A stretch of DNA of 64,000 bases from Gloeocapsa sp. DLM2.Bin57 (GTDB lineage: Bacteria > Cyanobacteriota > Cyanobacteriia > Cyanobacteriales > Gloeocapsaceae): NCBI GenBank assembly GCA_007693955.1, contig RECR01000059.1:1-64000 (forward strand), in the 5' to 3' direction. The notes beneath the pieces were generated by a model. That model was given only the letters and a program-made list of their open reading frames with translations, was not told where the DNA came from and searched no databases. Both the position numbers and the translations under genes were made by a program. Below are positions 8,666 to 17,982 of this stretch, in pieces (position 1 is the stretch's first letter; the number at the start of each line of letters is the position of its first letter).

Positions 8666-9430
8666 TTAAGGAATTAAAAAGCGCAAAGCTAACCCGGCAA
8701 TTCCTTGAAATAAATTGAGATAATTAGGACCAGGGTCTTGAAGCTGGGTTGAAGCGCGAGCCATTTCCATACCTTGAATAACCTGCATCGCTGCTTCATA
8801 TCCTTGGGTATTTTCTTGTTCTTGATATAATTGAGCTGCTATTAAAGCGTCTTGATTGGCTTCTGTTTCTCTACCTAAATAATAATGGGCTAGCGATCGC
8901 CCTAAATAAGCTGAAGGCAAATTAGGATCTAGACTTAAAGCCCTGTTAAAATGGTCAATAGCCTTTTGATAATTACCTTTTTGAGTTTCAGCTAACGCCC
9001 AACTTTGAAATTGTTCTACAGTAGCTGCATAAGTTGGTATTCCTACTGCTCCTTCTACGTAAGCTGTGGTTAAATTAGTATCCACTAGAGTAGAATTATG
9101 GAGATAGGCTTTCCTCAAATCAGTACCATGTAGATTTGCGCCAGTGAGATTAGCATTAGTCAAATTAGCTCCGTATAGAGAAGCTCCTGTCAAATTTGCG
9201 CCAGTGAGATTAGCATTAGTCAAATTAGCTTGACTCAGATTAGCATTACTTAAATCAGCTCCGCGCAAATCAGCTCCTGCTAGATTACTCAGCACCAACC
9301 CTGAGCCACTCAAATCGCACATAGGACATTGTTTAGTTGATAATAATTGACTCAGATCAGCTAAATTCTCAGCTAATACCCCTATAGGTACACTTAACGA
9401 GATAACCGTTAATAATAGAGTTTTTTTCAT
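8666..9430 (-). CDS. Secreted pentapeptide-repeat and TPR protein
   Basis: The 254 residues begin with a signal peptide (MKKTLLLTVISLSVPIGVLA). A CPMC pair follows near residue 37, then about 15 pentapeptide repeats of A(D/N)LxX form (residues 45-125), then two TPR units (KGNYQKAIDHFNRALSLDP). Pentapeptide repeats form a right-handed beta-helix and TPRs bind proteins, so a periplasmic or lumenal scaffold is likely. Two 37-bp identical DNA stretches exactly 60 bp apart (9134-9170, 9194-9230) show recent internal duplication of four pentapeptides. Confidence 0.8.
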   Translation of the reverse strand: MKKTLLLTVISLSVPIGVLAENLADLSQLLSTKQCPMCDLSGSGLVLSNLAGADLRGADLSNANLSQANLTNANLTGANLTGASLYGANLTNANLTGANLHGTDLRKAYLHNSTLVDTNLTTAYVEGAVGIPTYAATVEQFQSWALAETQKGNYQKAIDHFNRALSLDPNLPSAYLGRSLAHYYLGRETEANQDALIAAQLYQEQENTQGYEAAMQVIQGMEMARASTQLQDPGPNYLNLFQGIAGLALRFLIP

Positions 9431-9548
9431 CGTTAATCTTTCCAGCTTTTTCTTCTCATATCATATCTTATTTTCATTGTGTCATTATCTTTACATTATT
9501 TTACAAAGAGTTTAGTTATAATGAGAATATGCAATCAAATTAAGGATT

Positions 9549-10001
9549 ATGGGACTAAAACACAAAATTACCATACGTTCTCTAGAAGCGTTTGAAACGG
9601 GTAAAGCACGTTTTTATACACCTCAATCTAGTGACGAAACCATGTTAGTCAATATTAGTCCAGGGGTTGTAGAAGATTTATTCGTGCATCATTTTCAAAC
9701 CGATCAATTATTAGTAGTAAAAGGTAATTTAACCTTAGTAATCCTCTCTAACCGTCAATACGAATATATACACCTAACGGAAGATAAACCCCAAGTCTTG
9801 ATTATTCCACCAGGTGTACCCCATGGCGCAATTAATAATAGCACGGAAAACTGTTTACTTGTAAATGCGGTTATAAGACATGGTCAAGCCTGTGCTAAAG
9901 ATTATCAACCGCTCAAACCACCTTTCCCCTATGAATTAAACAAAGCGAGTCAAAAACTAGTACAATCAAGACTAGCTAGAACACTCCAAGCTTTAACCTA
10001 A
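9549..10001 (+). CDS. Cupin-domain protein
   Basis: The 150-residue single cupin has motif 1 around VEDLFVHHFQTDQLLVVKG and motif 2 around IIPPGVPHGAIN. The metal or sugar pocket has some of the usual His residues (HH, PHG). It resembles the sugar isomerase/epimerase-like cupins (RmlC/FdtA superfamily), but no substrate can be assigned. The ATG is 18 bases before the next gene, so it is probably co-transcribed with the response regulator. Confidence 0.65.
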   Translation: MGLKHKITIRSLEAFETGKARFYTPQSSDETMLVNISPGVVEDLFVHHFQTDQLLVVKGNLTLVILSNRQYEYIHLTEDKPQVLIIPPGVPHGAINNSTENCLLVNAVIRHGQACAKDYQPLKPPFPYELNKASQKLVQSRLARTLQALT

Positions 10002-10019
10002 ACAAAACTCAACTTCAGT

Positions 10020-10670
10020 ATGGCACTACTCATCCTAATTGTCGATGATGAACCAGGAATACGTTTAGCAATCAGCGATTATCTAGAATTAGCTGGTTAT
10101 TCGGTAATTAGTGCTAAAAACGTCCAAGAAGCCCTGTTGATGTTAAAAACCTATCATCCTCACTTGTTAATATCTGACATCAAAATGCCAGGAAAAGATG
10201 GTTATGAGTTAGTAAAACAAGTGCGTCAACGTCCAGAATATCGCTTACTTCCCGTTATCTTTCTCACAGAACGCAATAGTACACAAGAAAGAATACATGG
10301 CTATAAAGTAGGTTGTGATGTTTATTTACCTAAACCCTTTGAACTAGAAGAACTAGAAGCAGTAGTGCGCAATCTTTTAGAAAGGACACAAATAGTGCAG
10401 GCAGAATGGCAATTTGAAAAAAAAGAATCTTTCGATAAACCAGGTGACAAACCTGTAAAAAAACTAGAAAGTAATTTAGCCTTAACCCCAAGAGAAGAAG
10501 AGGTCTTAAATTTGTTAACTTTGGGATTATCTAATATAGATATAGCCAAAAAATTACATTTAAGTCCTCGGACAATAGAAAAGTATGTCAGCAGTTTATT
10601 TAGAAAAAGTGAGACCAATAATCGTACTGAATTAGTGCGTTTTGCCCTAGAAAATCAGTTAGTTAAATAA
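10020..10670 (+). CDS. Response regulator, REC-LuxR, Rre1/Ycf29-like
   Basis: The 216 residues have a receiver domain with the acidic pair DD (9-10), phospho-acceptor Asp53 in SDIKMPG and Lys105 in LPKPFE. A LuxR/NarL helix-turn-helix follows (LTPREEEVLNLL to the end, residues 152-216). Overall it resembles cyanobacterial Rre1, the homologue of plastid Ycf29, which works with Hik2/Hik34 in heat, salt and redox response. The identity is by eye, so the symbol is left blank. Confidence 0.75.
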   Translation: MALLILIVDDEPGIRLAISDYLELAGYSVISAKNVQEALLMLKTYHPHLLISDIKMPGKDGYELVKQVRQRPEYRLLPVIFLTERNSTQERIHGYKVGCDVYLPKPFELEELEAVVRNLLERTQIVQAEWQFEKKESFDKPGDKPVKKLESNLALTPREEEVLNLLTLGLSNIDIAKKLHLSPRTIEKYVSSLFRKSETNNRTELVRFALENQLVK

Positions 10671-10671
10671 G

Positions 10672-10747
10672 TAGGTGGAACGGTTTTAGGTGTTAGGTGT
10701 TATTATTTCTATATAATATATTCTCTATTCCCTATTCCCTATTCCCC
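10672..10747. repeat. Dispersed intergenic repeat with TATTCCC heptamers
   Basis: The gap holds GTGGAACGGTTTTAGGTG, GTTAGGTGTTATTATTTC and then TATTCCC repeated three times. The pieces recur elsewhere in the window: GGTGCTATTATTCC at about 20311 and 41415, and GGTGGAACGGTTTTA at 61593. Heptamer tandem repeats of this kind (STRR-like) are known in cyanobacterial intergenic DNA. The repeat runs into the 3' end of the following minus-strand hydrolase gene. Confidence 0.7.
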
Positions 10748-11502
10748 TTCATTAGTAATTGGGCTAAGTTAACTGATTGTTCCAATAAACAAGCGTGACC
10801 ACTGTTGGGAAGTATGCGTAATTGAGCATTGGGGAATTGGGTTTTGAGATAGAAAGATTCTTGTACAGAAGGTAAAAGGCGATCGCGAGCAGCAGCAATC
10901 AGTAAAACAGAAGTAGTGCAAGAGTTTAACTGTTGGGGTAAAAGAGCAAAATCACGTAACAGAGATAAACGCCAACTGACGATATCTCCAGGAATACTTT
11001 GGATCGCGGCTAACAAAGCTTGGCGATCGCTATGAGCAATTCTATCTACAGAAGCTAACCAAGGTAGAAAAGCCAAATTAGAATAAGCAGAGACAAAAGA
11101 AGGAATCAAAGGAGTTAGAGGGATTCCCCAACTCAACCAAGGACATTTAGGGAAACTAGAAGCAGAATTAACCAGAATCAATCGTTTAAGGAGATTAGGG
11201 ATAGTGACACCTACTAATAAAGCTAAACAACCGCCAAAAGATTCCCCACAGAGATAGATATCAGGATAATTAAGCTTTTGAGATTCGATTTCTATGAGAT
11301 TAATCACAGTCTTAGTCATAGTTTCCCAATCACTGCGATCGTTATGAGGAATAGAAAGACAACGAAGATTAAAAAACCTTTGCAATTCTTTTACCTGTTT
11401 ACGTAATAATTTACCGGTACCATCCATACCAGGTAAAAAAAATAATAAAGGTAAATCAGGTCGATCAATAACAGGAGAGAAAAAATGAAAACCTTTACTC
11501 AT
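10732..11502 (-). CDS. Alpha/beta-fold hydrolase
   Basis: The 256-residue protein has LPGMDGTGKL as oxyanion segment (about 23-32), the nucleophile elbow GESFGG in the middle, an acid in AAARDRLLPS and a final His in NSGHACLLE. That is a complete hydrolase triad. It resembles the esterase/acyltransferase-like hydrolases seen with PlsC-type acyltransferases in cyanobacteria and plastid phytyl ester synthases. The next gene upstream on this strand is such an acyltransferase, hence a possible lipid role (inference). Confidence 0.75.
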   Translation of the reverse strand: MSKGFHFFSPVIDRPDLPLLFFLPGMDGTGKLLRKQVKELQRFFNLRCLSIPHNDRSDWETMTKTVINLIEIESQKLNYPDIYLCGESFGGCLALLVGVTIPNLLKRLILVNSASSFPKCPWLSWGIPLTPLIPSFVSAYSNLAFLPWLASVDRIAHSDRQALLAAIQSIPGDIVSWRLSLLRDFALLPQQLNSCTTSVLLIAAARDRLLPSVQESFYLKTQFPNAQLRILPNSGHACLLEQSVNLAQLLMKGNRE

Positions 11503-11584
11503 TATGGCATATTAATTATTGAAATATATTATACGGGAATATCTTCAACCCAGATTAGATAAGAGAGCTGAGGAAGTAGAAACA

Positions 11585-11704
11585 CTAGAGATAGACTCTA
11601 ACAACCACTAACACTTCTAACTCTAAATCTTTAACCTCAGGGGGCATTTGTACCTGTAAGATACCATCTGAGGCAATATAGGTTTTTAACTGAATACTTT
11701 TCAT
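11585..11704 (-). pseudogene. Truncated antitoxin-like protein (39 aa)
   Basis: The frame encodes 39 residues starting MKSIQLKTYIASDGILQVQ, then MPPEVKDLELEVLVVV and an early stop. This start is typical of small cyanobacterial antitoxin-like proteins of about 70-80 residues whose C-terminal half contains ELGWPPGF. Past the stop, another frame holds LSNLG followed by TGA where Trp is expected, so the second half seems frame-shifted and decayed. No toxin gene adjoins. It may be a relic or a very short peptide. Confidence 0.5.
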
Positions 11705-11711
11705 ATTTTCT

Positions 11712-12422
11712 TTACAACAGACTCATAATTTCTTGACGACAATAATCACAGAGATGATTAGCTAAAACCTTGCGATCGCGTCCTTGATAGGTAGAGCGCA
11801 ATCCTGGAGTAATCCAATAGGGACGACCAATGATAATCTGAACACGTTCATACATCACCACAGGATGCCAATGAGAACCGATAAAGAGAGGTTCATCAGC
11901 ATCAAATAGCTGCAGAAGTTGTACAGGAAAAGACCATTGAACCCTTTCTTGACTAGAAGCGATCGCCACTGGTAAAATCATTAAATCCTCAACCTTCGCG
12001 GTAAAAGCCAAATGAGCGAAACCTGGTTCAAACTTTCCTACCTGACGAGGAGAACTTAATTTAACCATAGGTTGACCACCTTCGGGAAAAATCCCCAACC
12101 ATTGACGATTTTCTAAGAATTGACTACCCTGTTTTAAAAACCTTCTACCGCGTTGATTAGGTTTAGCCAGAGGAAAACAACCCAAAGAAGATACCAATTC
12201 TTTTAGAATGGGGACTTGACCCATATAATAGTGACAGGCAATGCGTAGAGGCTTTTGTAAAGCTTGCATTAAAATTAAAGCATCCATGAAGCTACGATGA
12301 TTACTAACGACTAGAGTAGTAGTGTTTTGGGGTATGCGGTTTTGATGCTCAACAAACATTTTCACCTGAAAACTATCTAAAATTAATGCTGACAAAGGTA
12401 GCGCAGGGCTAGGGTTGAACAT
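11712..12422 (-). CDS. 1-acyl-glycerol-3-phosphate acyltransferase-like protein
   Basis: A PlsC/LPLAT-type enzyme of 236 residues. The catalytic NHRSFMD (41-47, HX4D) is followed by FPEGGQP (112-118), and FPL near 83 is also typical. It would esterify lysophosphatidate or a related lipid at the membrane. I chose the ATG at 12422 because AAGG lies 8 bases before it; the GTG three bases earlier would add one residue. It is divergent from metG. Confidence 0.8.
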   Translation of the reverse strand: MFNPSPALPLSALILDSFQVKMFVEHQNRIPQNTTTLVVSNHRSFMDALILMQALQKPLRIACHYYMGQVPILKELVSSLGCFPLAKPNQRGRRFLKQGSQFLENRQWLGIFPEGGQPMVKLSSPRQVGKFEPGFAHLAFTAKVEDLMILPVAIASSQERVQWSFPVQLLQLFDADEPLFIGSHWHPVVMYERVQIIIGRPYWITPGLRSTYQGRDRKVLANHLCDYCRQEIMSLL

Positions 12423-12481
12423 CACAAAGACCTTTTTGAGAGATAATCAATAAATATTGTCAAAATTTAAAATAACTTACA

Positions 12482-14056
12482 ATGCAGAAATTTGCTTTAA
12501 CCACTCCTTTATACTATGTTAACGACGTTCCCCACATTGGTAGTGCTTATACTACTATAGTAGCAGATGCTGTGGCTCGTTATCAACGTCTTAGAGGCAA
12601 AAAAGTACTCTTAATCACAGGAACAGATGAACATGGTCAAAAAATCCAACGCACAGCAGCAGAGAGAGGAATACCCCCCCAAGAACATTGTGACCAGATT
12701 ATCGCTAGTTTTACAGAACTTTGGTCAAAGTTAAATATACAATACGATCGCTTTAGTCGCACCACAGCCCAAGCCCACCATCAAATTGTAACGGAATTTT
12801 TCCAAAGAGTTTGGGATCAAGGAGATATCTATCAGGATCAACAACAAGGTTGGTATTGTGTGGCTTGTGAAGAGTTCAAGGAAGAACGAGAATTATTAGA
12901 AGGTCATTATTGTCCTATTCATACCAATAAACAAGCAGAATGGCGAGATGAGCAAAATTATTTTTTTCGACTCTCCAAATATCAACAAAAATTAGCAGAT
13001 TTTTATCAAGAACATCCCGATTTTATTCAACCCGTTAGCAGACGTAACGAAGTGTTAAGTTTTGTTAAGCAAGGTTTACAAGACTTTTCTATATCTCGTT
13101 TAAATTTAGAGTGGGGATTCCCTGTACCTACAGATCCTCAACAGACTATCTACGTTTGGTTTGACGCTTTATTAGGATATGTCACGGCTTTACTCAATCC
13201 CGAAGATGAACCAACCCTAGATAACGCTTTAGCTTCTTGGTGGCCCATTAATTTGCATCTAATTGGTAAAGATATTTTGCGTTTTCACGCTATTTATTGG
13301 CCCGCGATGTTACTTTCTGCTGGTTTACCCCTTCCTGGTAAAGTCTTTGGTCACGGTTTTTTAACCAAAGATGGACAAAAAATGGGCAAAAGTTTGGGAA
13401 ATACTCTTGATCCTTTTGATTTAGTAGAACGTTATGGGTCAGACGCAGTACGCTTTTATTTCCTAAAAGAGATAGAATTAGGAAAAGATGGGGATTTTAA
13501 TGAAACCCGTTTTATTAACATAGTCAACGCTGATTTAGCTAACGACTTAGGGAATTTACTTAATCGAACCCTAGGAATGTTTAATAAATATTGTCAGCAA
13601 AAACAACTCTCTGTAACAGGTGAAGATATCTTAGACAATAATCCGTTAAAACAACTAGGGCTAGATTTAAGTAAATCCGTGTTTACACAGTACGAAATTC
13701 TCAATTTTAACCAAGGTTGTGAACAGATTTTTAGTCTAATTCGTGCTAGTAATAAATATATCGACGAGACCGCACCTTGGCAACTATATAAACAGGGAGA
13801 ACAACGAGAGGTTGAAATAGTCTTATATAGCGTTTTAGAATCAATTCGCTTAGCCGCTTATTTACTATCTCCAATTATCCCTAATCTTTCTAACGCAATT
13901 TATCAACAACTTGGCTTTTTGATTGACTTTAATGACAAAAATTTAATAAACCAATCTACTAATTATGAACAACATAGCCGATGGGGAACTCTTAAGGTTA
14001 ACAACAATTTGAGTAAACCTAAACCTATTTTTGCCCGAATTGAAATCCCTAATTAA
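12482..14056 (+). CDS. metG: Methionyl-tRNA synthetase
   Basis: It charges tRNA-Met. The 524-residue class I synthetase has the HIGH-type motif HIGS in YYVNDVPHIGSAY near the start, a zinc knob with CVAC and CPIH (about 128-150), KMGKS in place of KMSKS (around residue 303) and a C-terminal anticodon-binding helical domain. No C-terminal EMAP/tRNA-binding domain is present, which is the short cyanobacterial form. ATG start. Confidence 0.96.
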   Translation: MQKFALTTPLYYVNDVPHIGSAYTTIVADAVARYQRLRGKKVLLITGTDEHGQKIQRTAAERGIPPQEHCDQIIASFTELWSKLNIQYDRFSRTTAQAHHQIVTEFFQRVWDQGDIYQDQQQGWYCVACEEFKEERELLEGHYCPIHTNKQAEWRDEQNYFFRLSKYQQKLADFYQEHPDFIQPVSRRNEVLSFVKQGLQDFSISRLNLEWGFPVPTDPQQTIYVWFDALLGYVTALLNPEDEPTLDNALASWWPINLHLIGKDILRFHAIYWPAMLLSAGLPLPGKVFGHGFLTKDGQKMGKSLGNTLDPFDLVERYGSDAVRFYFLKEIELGKDGDFNETRFINIVNADLANDLGNLLNRTLGMFNKYCQQKQLSVTGEDILDNNPLKQLGLDLSKSVFTQYEILNFNQGCEQIFSLIRASNKYIDETAPWQLYKQGEQREVEIVLYSVLESIRLAAYLLSPIIPNLSNAIYQQLGFLIDFNDKNLINQSTNYEQHSRWGTLKVNNNLSKPKPIFARIEIPN

Positions 14057-14101
14057 TCAAACAAAACAACTTAATTTTTTTAATAAAAGAGGAATAATAA
14101 A

Positions 14102-14695
14102 ATGTGGGATAACTTTGAAAGTGACCCGATTTTCTCCCCTAAACAGGTGTTAGAAAATCGCGGTAGGGTAGCTATCTTTATCGATGGTTCTAATTTATTT
14201 TATGCAGCTTTACAACTTGGTGTAGAAATAGATTATAGTAAATTGCTACACTGTTTAACCGCTAGTTCTAAATTACTGCGTTCTTTCTTTTATACAGGAG
14301 TAGATCCCACTAACGAAAAACAACAAGGTTTTTTATTGTGGATGCGACGCAATGGTTATCGTGTTATATCTAAAGACTTAGTCCAATTACCCGATGGTTC
14401 AAAAAAAGCTAACCTAGACGTAGAAATAGCCGTTGATATGATGGCTTTAGTAGGAACTTATGATACAGCGGTTTTAGTAAGTGGAGATGGTGATTTAGCC
14501 TATGCAGTTGACGCCGTAAGTTATCGTGGTGCTAGAGTAGAAGTAGTTAGTTTACGTTCCATGACTAGTGATTGTTTGATTAATGTCGCCGATCGCTATA
14601 TCGATTTAGAACAGATTAAACAAGAAATTCAAAAAATCACTAAGGGCGATCGCGATTATGGGGTTATTTCGCCTAATCTTAATTTACTAGACTAG
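14102..14695 (+). CDS. NYN-domain protein, LabA-like
   Basis: The 197-residue protein has the PIN-like NYN nuclease fold: FIDGSNLFYA (acid 1), LDVEIAVDMM (central acids) and VSGDGDLAYAV (third acid pair). It is the LabA/DUF88 group; LabA in Synechococcus affects clock output, and relatives are probably RNases. A ribosome site (AGAGGAATAATAA) precedes the ATG. It follows metG by 45 bases and may share its transcript. A hairpin follows the stop. Confidence 0.8.
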   Translation: MWDNFESDPIFSPKQVLENRGRVAIFIDGSNLFYAALQLGVEIDYSKLLHCLTASSKLLRSFFYTGVDPTNEKQQGFLLWMRRNGYRVISKDLVQLPDGSKKANLDVEIAVDMMALVGTYDTAVLVSGDGDLAYAVDAVSYRGARVEVVSLRSMTSDCLINVADRYIDLEQIKQEIQKITKGDRDYGVISPNLNLLD

Positions 14696-14701
14696 ACTTA
14701 A

Positions 14702-14739
14702 AAGGTTAGGGGGAAACTTTTTCTTGTTCCCCCCTCCTT
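14702..14739. terminator. Hairpin between convergent genes, likely bidirectional terminator
   Basis: AAGG and GGGGGAA on the left pair with TTCCCCC and CCTT on the right around a T-rich loop. It sits between the stops of the NYN gene (+) and ctaE (-). T/A runs flank it weakly on both sides, so termination in both directions is plausible. Confidence 0.6.
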
Positions 14740-14760
14740 AAAAAGACTATTGGAATTGGT

Positions 14761-15363
14761 TTAAAGTAAATAGACCAGAATAAACAGAATTACCCAAACA
14801 ACATCAACGAAGTGCCAGTATAATTCTGCAGCTTCTACGCCAAAATGACTCTGACTAGAATAGTGGTTAGGGCGTTGCGATCGCCACAAGACACAGAGGA
14901 TTAACAATAACCCTACCGTAACGTGGAGACCATGAAATCCCGTAAGTACATAAAAACTGCTCGCAAACAGATTAGTAGTCAAACCAAACTCTAGATGGAA
15001 ATACTCGTATAACTGTCCTGCGAGAAAGATAGCACCCATTAAAGCAGTTATACCGAACCAGAGACGCAAACCAGCAACATCATTTTTCTTAATCGCTGCT
15101 TGTCCTTGGTGCATCACAAAACTACTAGAGATTAGGATGATACTATTAATTCCAGGTAAGAGAGTTTCTAACTCAGGAGTCCCTTCAGGGGGCCAAACGG
15201 GTATCATACTGCGATAGATTAAAAAAGCCGAAAATAGACCCAGAAAAATCATTCCCTCAGCGATTAGGAATAAAACCACCCCAAAGATACGAAAATCAGG
15301 ATGTCCATGGTGTTCTTGTTCAGCAGACACAGAAGAACTAGTGATATCAGTTGAAATTTGCAT
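14761..15363 (-). CDS. ctaE: Cytochrome c oxidase subunit III
   Basis: Core subunit of the aa3-type terminal oxidase. The 200 residues have five membrane helices, the short form that lacks the first two helices of the mitochondrial protein. Typical motifs are the GMIFLGLFSAF helix, the FHGLHV segment after FYVLTGFHG, and HFVDVVW near the end. Last gene of the minus-strand ctaC-ctaD-ctaE operon, 7 bases after ctaD. Confidence 0.95.
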   Translation of the reverse strand: MQISTDITSSSVSAEQEHHGHPDFRIFGVVLFLIAEGMIFLGLFSAFLIYRSMIPVWPPEGTPELETLLPGINSIILISSSFVMHQGQAAIKKNDVAGLRLWFGITALMGAIFLAGQLYEYFHLEFGLTTNLFASSFYVLTGFHGLHVTVGLLLILCVLWRSQRPNHYSSQSHFGVEAAELYWHFVDVVWVILFILVYLL

Positions 15364-15370
15364 GATTGTC

Positions 15371-17014
15371 TTAACCCTCTGAAGCGACTTCTGTTAGTAA
15401 ATCTTGCACCGACTCTGACTCTATAGATTCAGAATCGATACCGTATTCATAAGGACCTGACCACAACACGGGAGGTTCGCTAAAGTTTTCAATAGCAGGA
15501 GGTGAGGAAGTTTGCCATTCTAGAGTCAAACTCCGCCAAGGATTGCGTTCAGCCTGTGTACCCTTATTCAGACTCCAAATCACATTAATGATAAAAGGAA
15601 TCGTAGAAGTAGCCAAAATGTAAGAACCAATGGTAGAAATCAGATTCAAAGGTTGAAACTCTAGATCATAGAGAGCAATACGACGATTCATCCCCATTAA
15701 ACCCAATTCGTGCATAGGTAAGAAAGTAACATTCAAACCAATAAAACTCATCACAAAATGGATTCTCCCAAGAGTTTCATTGACCATGCGTCCAGTCATT
15801 TTGGGAAACCAGTGATACACACCCGCGTATAAACCCAAAACACTACCACCAAACAAGACGTAGTGAAAATGAGCCACGATAAAATAGGTATCATGAACGT
15901 GGATATCAAAAGGTACAGAAGCGATCATGACACCGCTTAAACCACCAATCAAGAAAGAAGAGACAAAGCCAATCCCGAATAATAAAGAAGTATTGAGATT
16001 TAACTTACCTCCCCACAAAGTCGCACACCAACTGAAGATTTTAATACCCGTAGGTACAGCAATCAACATAGTAGTTGCCATAAAAAACATCCGCAACCAA
16101 CCAGGAGTACCACTAGTAAACATATGGTGTGCCCAGACGATTAACCCCAAAAAGCTAATCGCTAAACTAGAATAAGCGATCGCCCGATAACCAAAAATAG
16201 GCTTACGGGAGTGTACAGGTAACACCTCTGAGATAATCCCAAAAAACGGTAAAATCATGATATATACCGCGGGATGAGAGTAAAACCAGAACAAATGTTG
16301 ATAGACAATCGGATTTCCTCCACCTGCGGGGTTGAAGAAATTAGTCCCAATAATCAAATCAAAGGACAACAAAACTAGTGCAGCCGCCAAAACTGGGGTA
16401 GAAAGTAAAGCTAAAGCCGAAGAAGCGAGCATAGCCCAGCAAAATAGAGGCATACTGTGGATATCCATATCAGGAATCCGCATTTTCAGAATGGTGGTGA
16501 TAAAATTAATCGCCCCTAAAATGGAAGAAGTGCCGATCAACAGGATACTGAGAATCCAGAATTCTTCCCCCCATTTACCACTGAGTAAACTCAGAGGAGG
16601 ATAAGAAGTCCAACCCGATTGAGGAGCACCCACAAAAAAACTACTCAATAATAGTACTCCTGCGGGTGGATTAATCCAGAAAGCTAAAGCATTTAAGCGA
16701 GGAAACGCCATATCTTCAGCCCCCACCATTAGAGGGATCAGATAGTTAGCAAATCCCGCCGCTGCAGGAACAATCCAGAGAAAAATCATGATCGTTCCAT
16801 GGAGTGTTAGTAACTGATTATATAACTCAGGACTAACTAGATCTGGTTCTGGGGTAGCTAATTCGGTGCGCATAATCTCAGCGAAGATACCACCGATAAA
16901 GTAAAAGAAAAACGAAGACACCAAGTATTGAATACCAATAACTTTGTGGTCAGTACAAAAAGTAAAGTAATCTTGCCACTTACGTTGTTTAGTGGCGCTA
17001 ATTGCTGCAGTCAT
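15371..17014 (-). CDS. ctaD: Cytochrome c oxidase subunit I
   Basis: Catalytic heme-copper subunit that reduces O2 and pumps protons. The 547 residues have 12 membrane helices. Heme a and a3/CuB ligands are visible: LTLHGTIMIF (low-spin heme His), WFYSHPAVYI (CuB His cross-linked to Tyr), VWAHHMF (CuB His pair) and DTYFIVAHFHYVLFGG (heme a3 and a His ligands). ATG start, 8 bases after ctaC. The C-terminal 50 residues are polar and variable. Confidence 0.98.
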   Translation of the reverse strand: MTAAISATKQRKWQDYFTFCTDHKVIGIQYLVSSFFFYFIGGIFAEIMRTELATPEPDLVSPELYNQLLTLHGTIMIFLWIVPAAAGFANYLIPLMVGAEDMAFPRLNALAFWINPPAGVLLLSSFFVGAPQSGWTSYPPLSLLSGKWGEEFWILSILLIGTSSILGAINFITTILKMRIPDMDIHSMPLFCWAMLASSALALLSTPVLAAALVLLSFDLIIGTNFFNPAGGGNPIVYQHLFWFYSHPAVYIMILPFFGIISEVLPVHSRKPIFGYRAIAYSSLAISFLGLIVWAHHMFTSGTPGWLRMFFMATTMLIAVPTGIKIFSWCATLWGGKLNLNTSLLFGIGFVSSFLIGGLSGVMIASVPFDIHVHDTYFIVAHFHYVLFGGSVLGLYAGVYHWFPKMTGRMVNETLGRIHFVMSFIGLNVTFLPMHELGLMGMNRRIALYDLEFQPLNLISTIGSYILATSTIPFIINVIWSLNKGTQAERNPWRSLTLEWQTSSPPAIENFSEPPVLWSGPYEYGIDSESIESESVQDLLTEVASEG

Positions 17015-17022
17015 GGAATTAA

Positions 17023-17982
17023 TTACTGTATTTGTCTTAATTGAGCGATAATTTCTTGATTTACGCCCATTTCTTGAGCGTAGGGTGTTAAATATTCACC
17101 ATCTGACATTTCAGAGGTATTGACAGCGACGGTATTAACTCCCTCTTGGGTTTGAGCAATGATATTCTCTTGTAACCATTCTTGATAGTCGGTTTCTGAC
17201 ATCACGTATAACCGACTTTTCATCCCTCCATGATAAGCCCCACAGAGTTCAGCACAGATAATAGGATAGTCACCGATGCGAGTAGGTGTAAAGACCAAGG
17301 TTGCATCTTGTCCTGGTATCGTATCTTGTTTAAGGCGAAATTCTGGCAACCAGAAAGCGTGGATTACGTCTCCTGCTCTGAGATTCAGATGTACAGGGTG
17401 TTCCACAGGTACGCGCAACTCACCACTAATTATTCCTGAATCTGCATAGTTAAAAATCCAGGCGTATTGAATCCCATTGACATCTACGTAAACAGGAGAA
17501 TTACTATTTTCATCAGGACTATCCCCAATTCCTAAGCTAATCTGGGATTGATTTGCCATCGCCAACATGGGTTGATGATGTTGATGTTGAGATGGGGAGT
17601 GATGAGAAGCCATGGACGCCATGGGATCGAGTCCTCCCATGTTGTTATAGACTTCAAAGCTATAGATAGATAGGATAAATACGATAATAGTGGGAATCGC
17701 AGTCCAGACTATTTCTAGGGGTATATTCCCCTCTATAGGTGGTCCATCTGTGGTGTCTCCTTGTTTTCTGCGGAACTTGATTAGACAAAAAACTAAAGTT
17801 CCTTGCACAATCAAAAATAAACCGCAAGCGATAGTCACCATCAGGTTAAAAAGACCATCTACTTGTATTGCTTCTTCAGAAGCAGCTACTGGCATTAAAC
17901 CATGATTTTGTCCATACCAGATACTAATCATCGTTACGATGATACCAGCTACTAGAGTGATAATGTTACTAGGAATATTCAC
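17023..17982 (-). CDS. ctaC: Cytochrome c oxidase subunit II
   Basis: It accepts electrons from cytochrome c or plastocyanin through the CuA centre. There are two N-terminal membrane helices, a His-rich linker (HHSPSQHQHHQP) and a periplasmic/lumenal cupredoxin domain with the CuA site CAELCGAYHGGM. I chose the GTG at 17982 because homologues begin with NIPSNIITL just before the first helix. An in-frame ATG at 18057 would add 25 residues that look unrelated to the family. First gene of ctaCDE. Confidence 0.93.
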   Translation of the reverse strand: MNIPSNIITLVAGIIVTMISIWYGQNHGLMPVAASEEAIQVDGLFNLMVTIACGLFLIVQGTLVFCLIKFRRKQGDTTDGPPIEGNIPLEIVWTAIPTIIVFILSIYSFEVYNNMGGLDPMASMASHHSPSQHQHHQPMLAMANQSQISLGIGDSPDENSNSPVYVDVNGIQYAWIFNYADSGIISGELRVPVEHPVHLNLRAGDVIHAFWLPEFRLKQDTIPGQDATLVFTPTRIGDYPIICAELCGAYHGGMKSRLYVMSETDYQEWLQENIIAQTQEGVNTVAVNTSEMSDGEYLTPYAQEMGVNQEIIAQLRQIQ

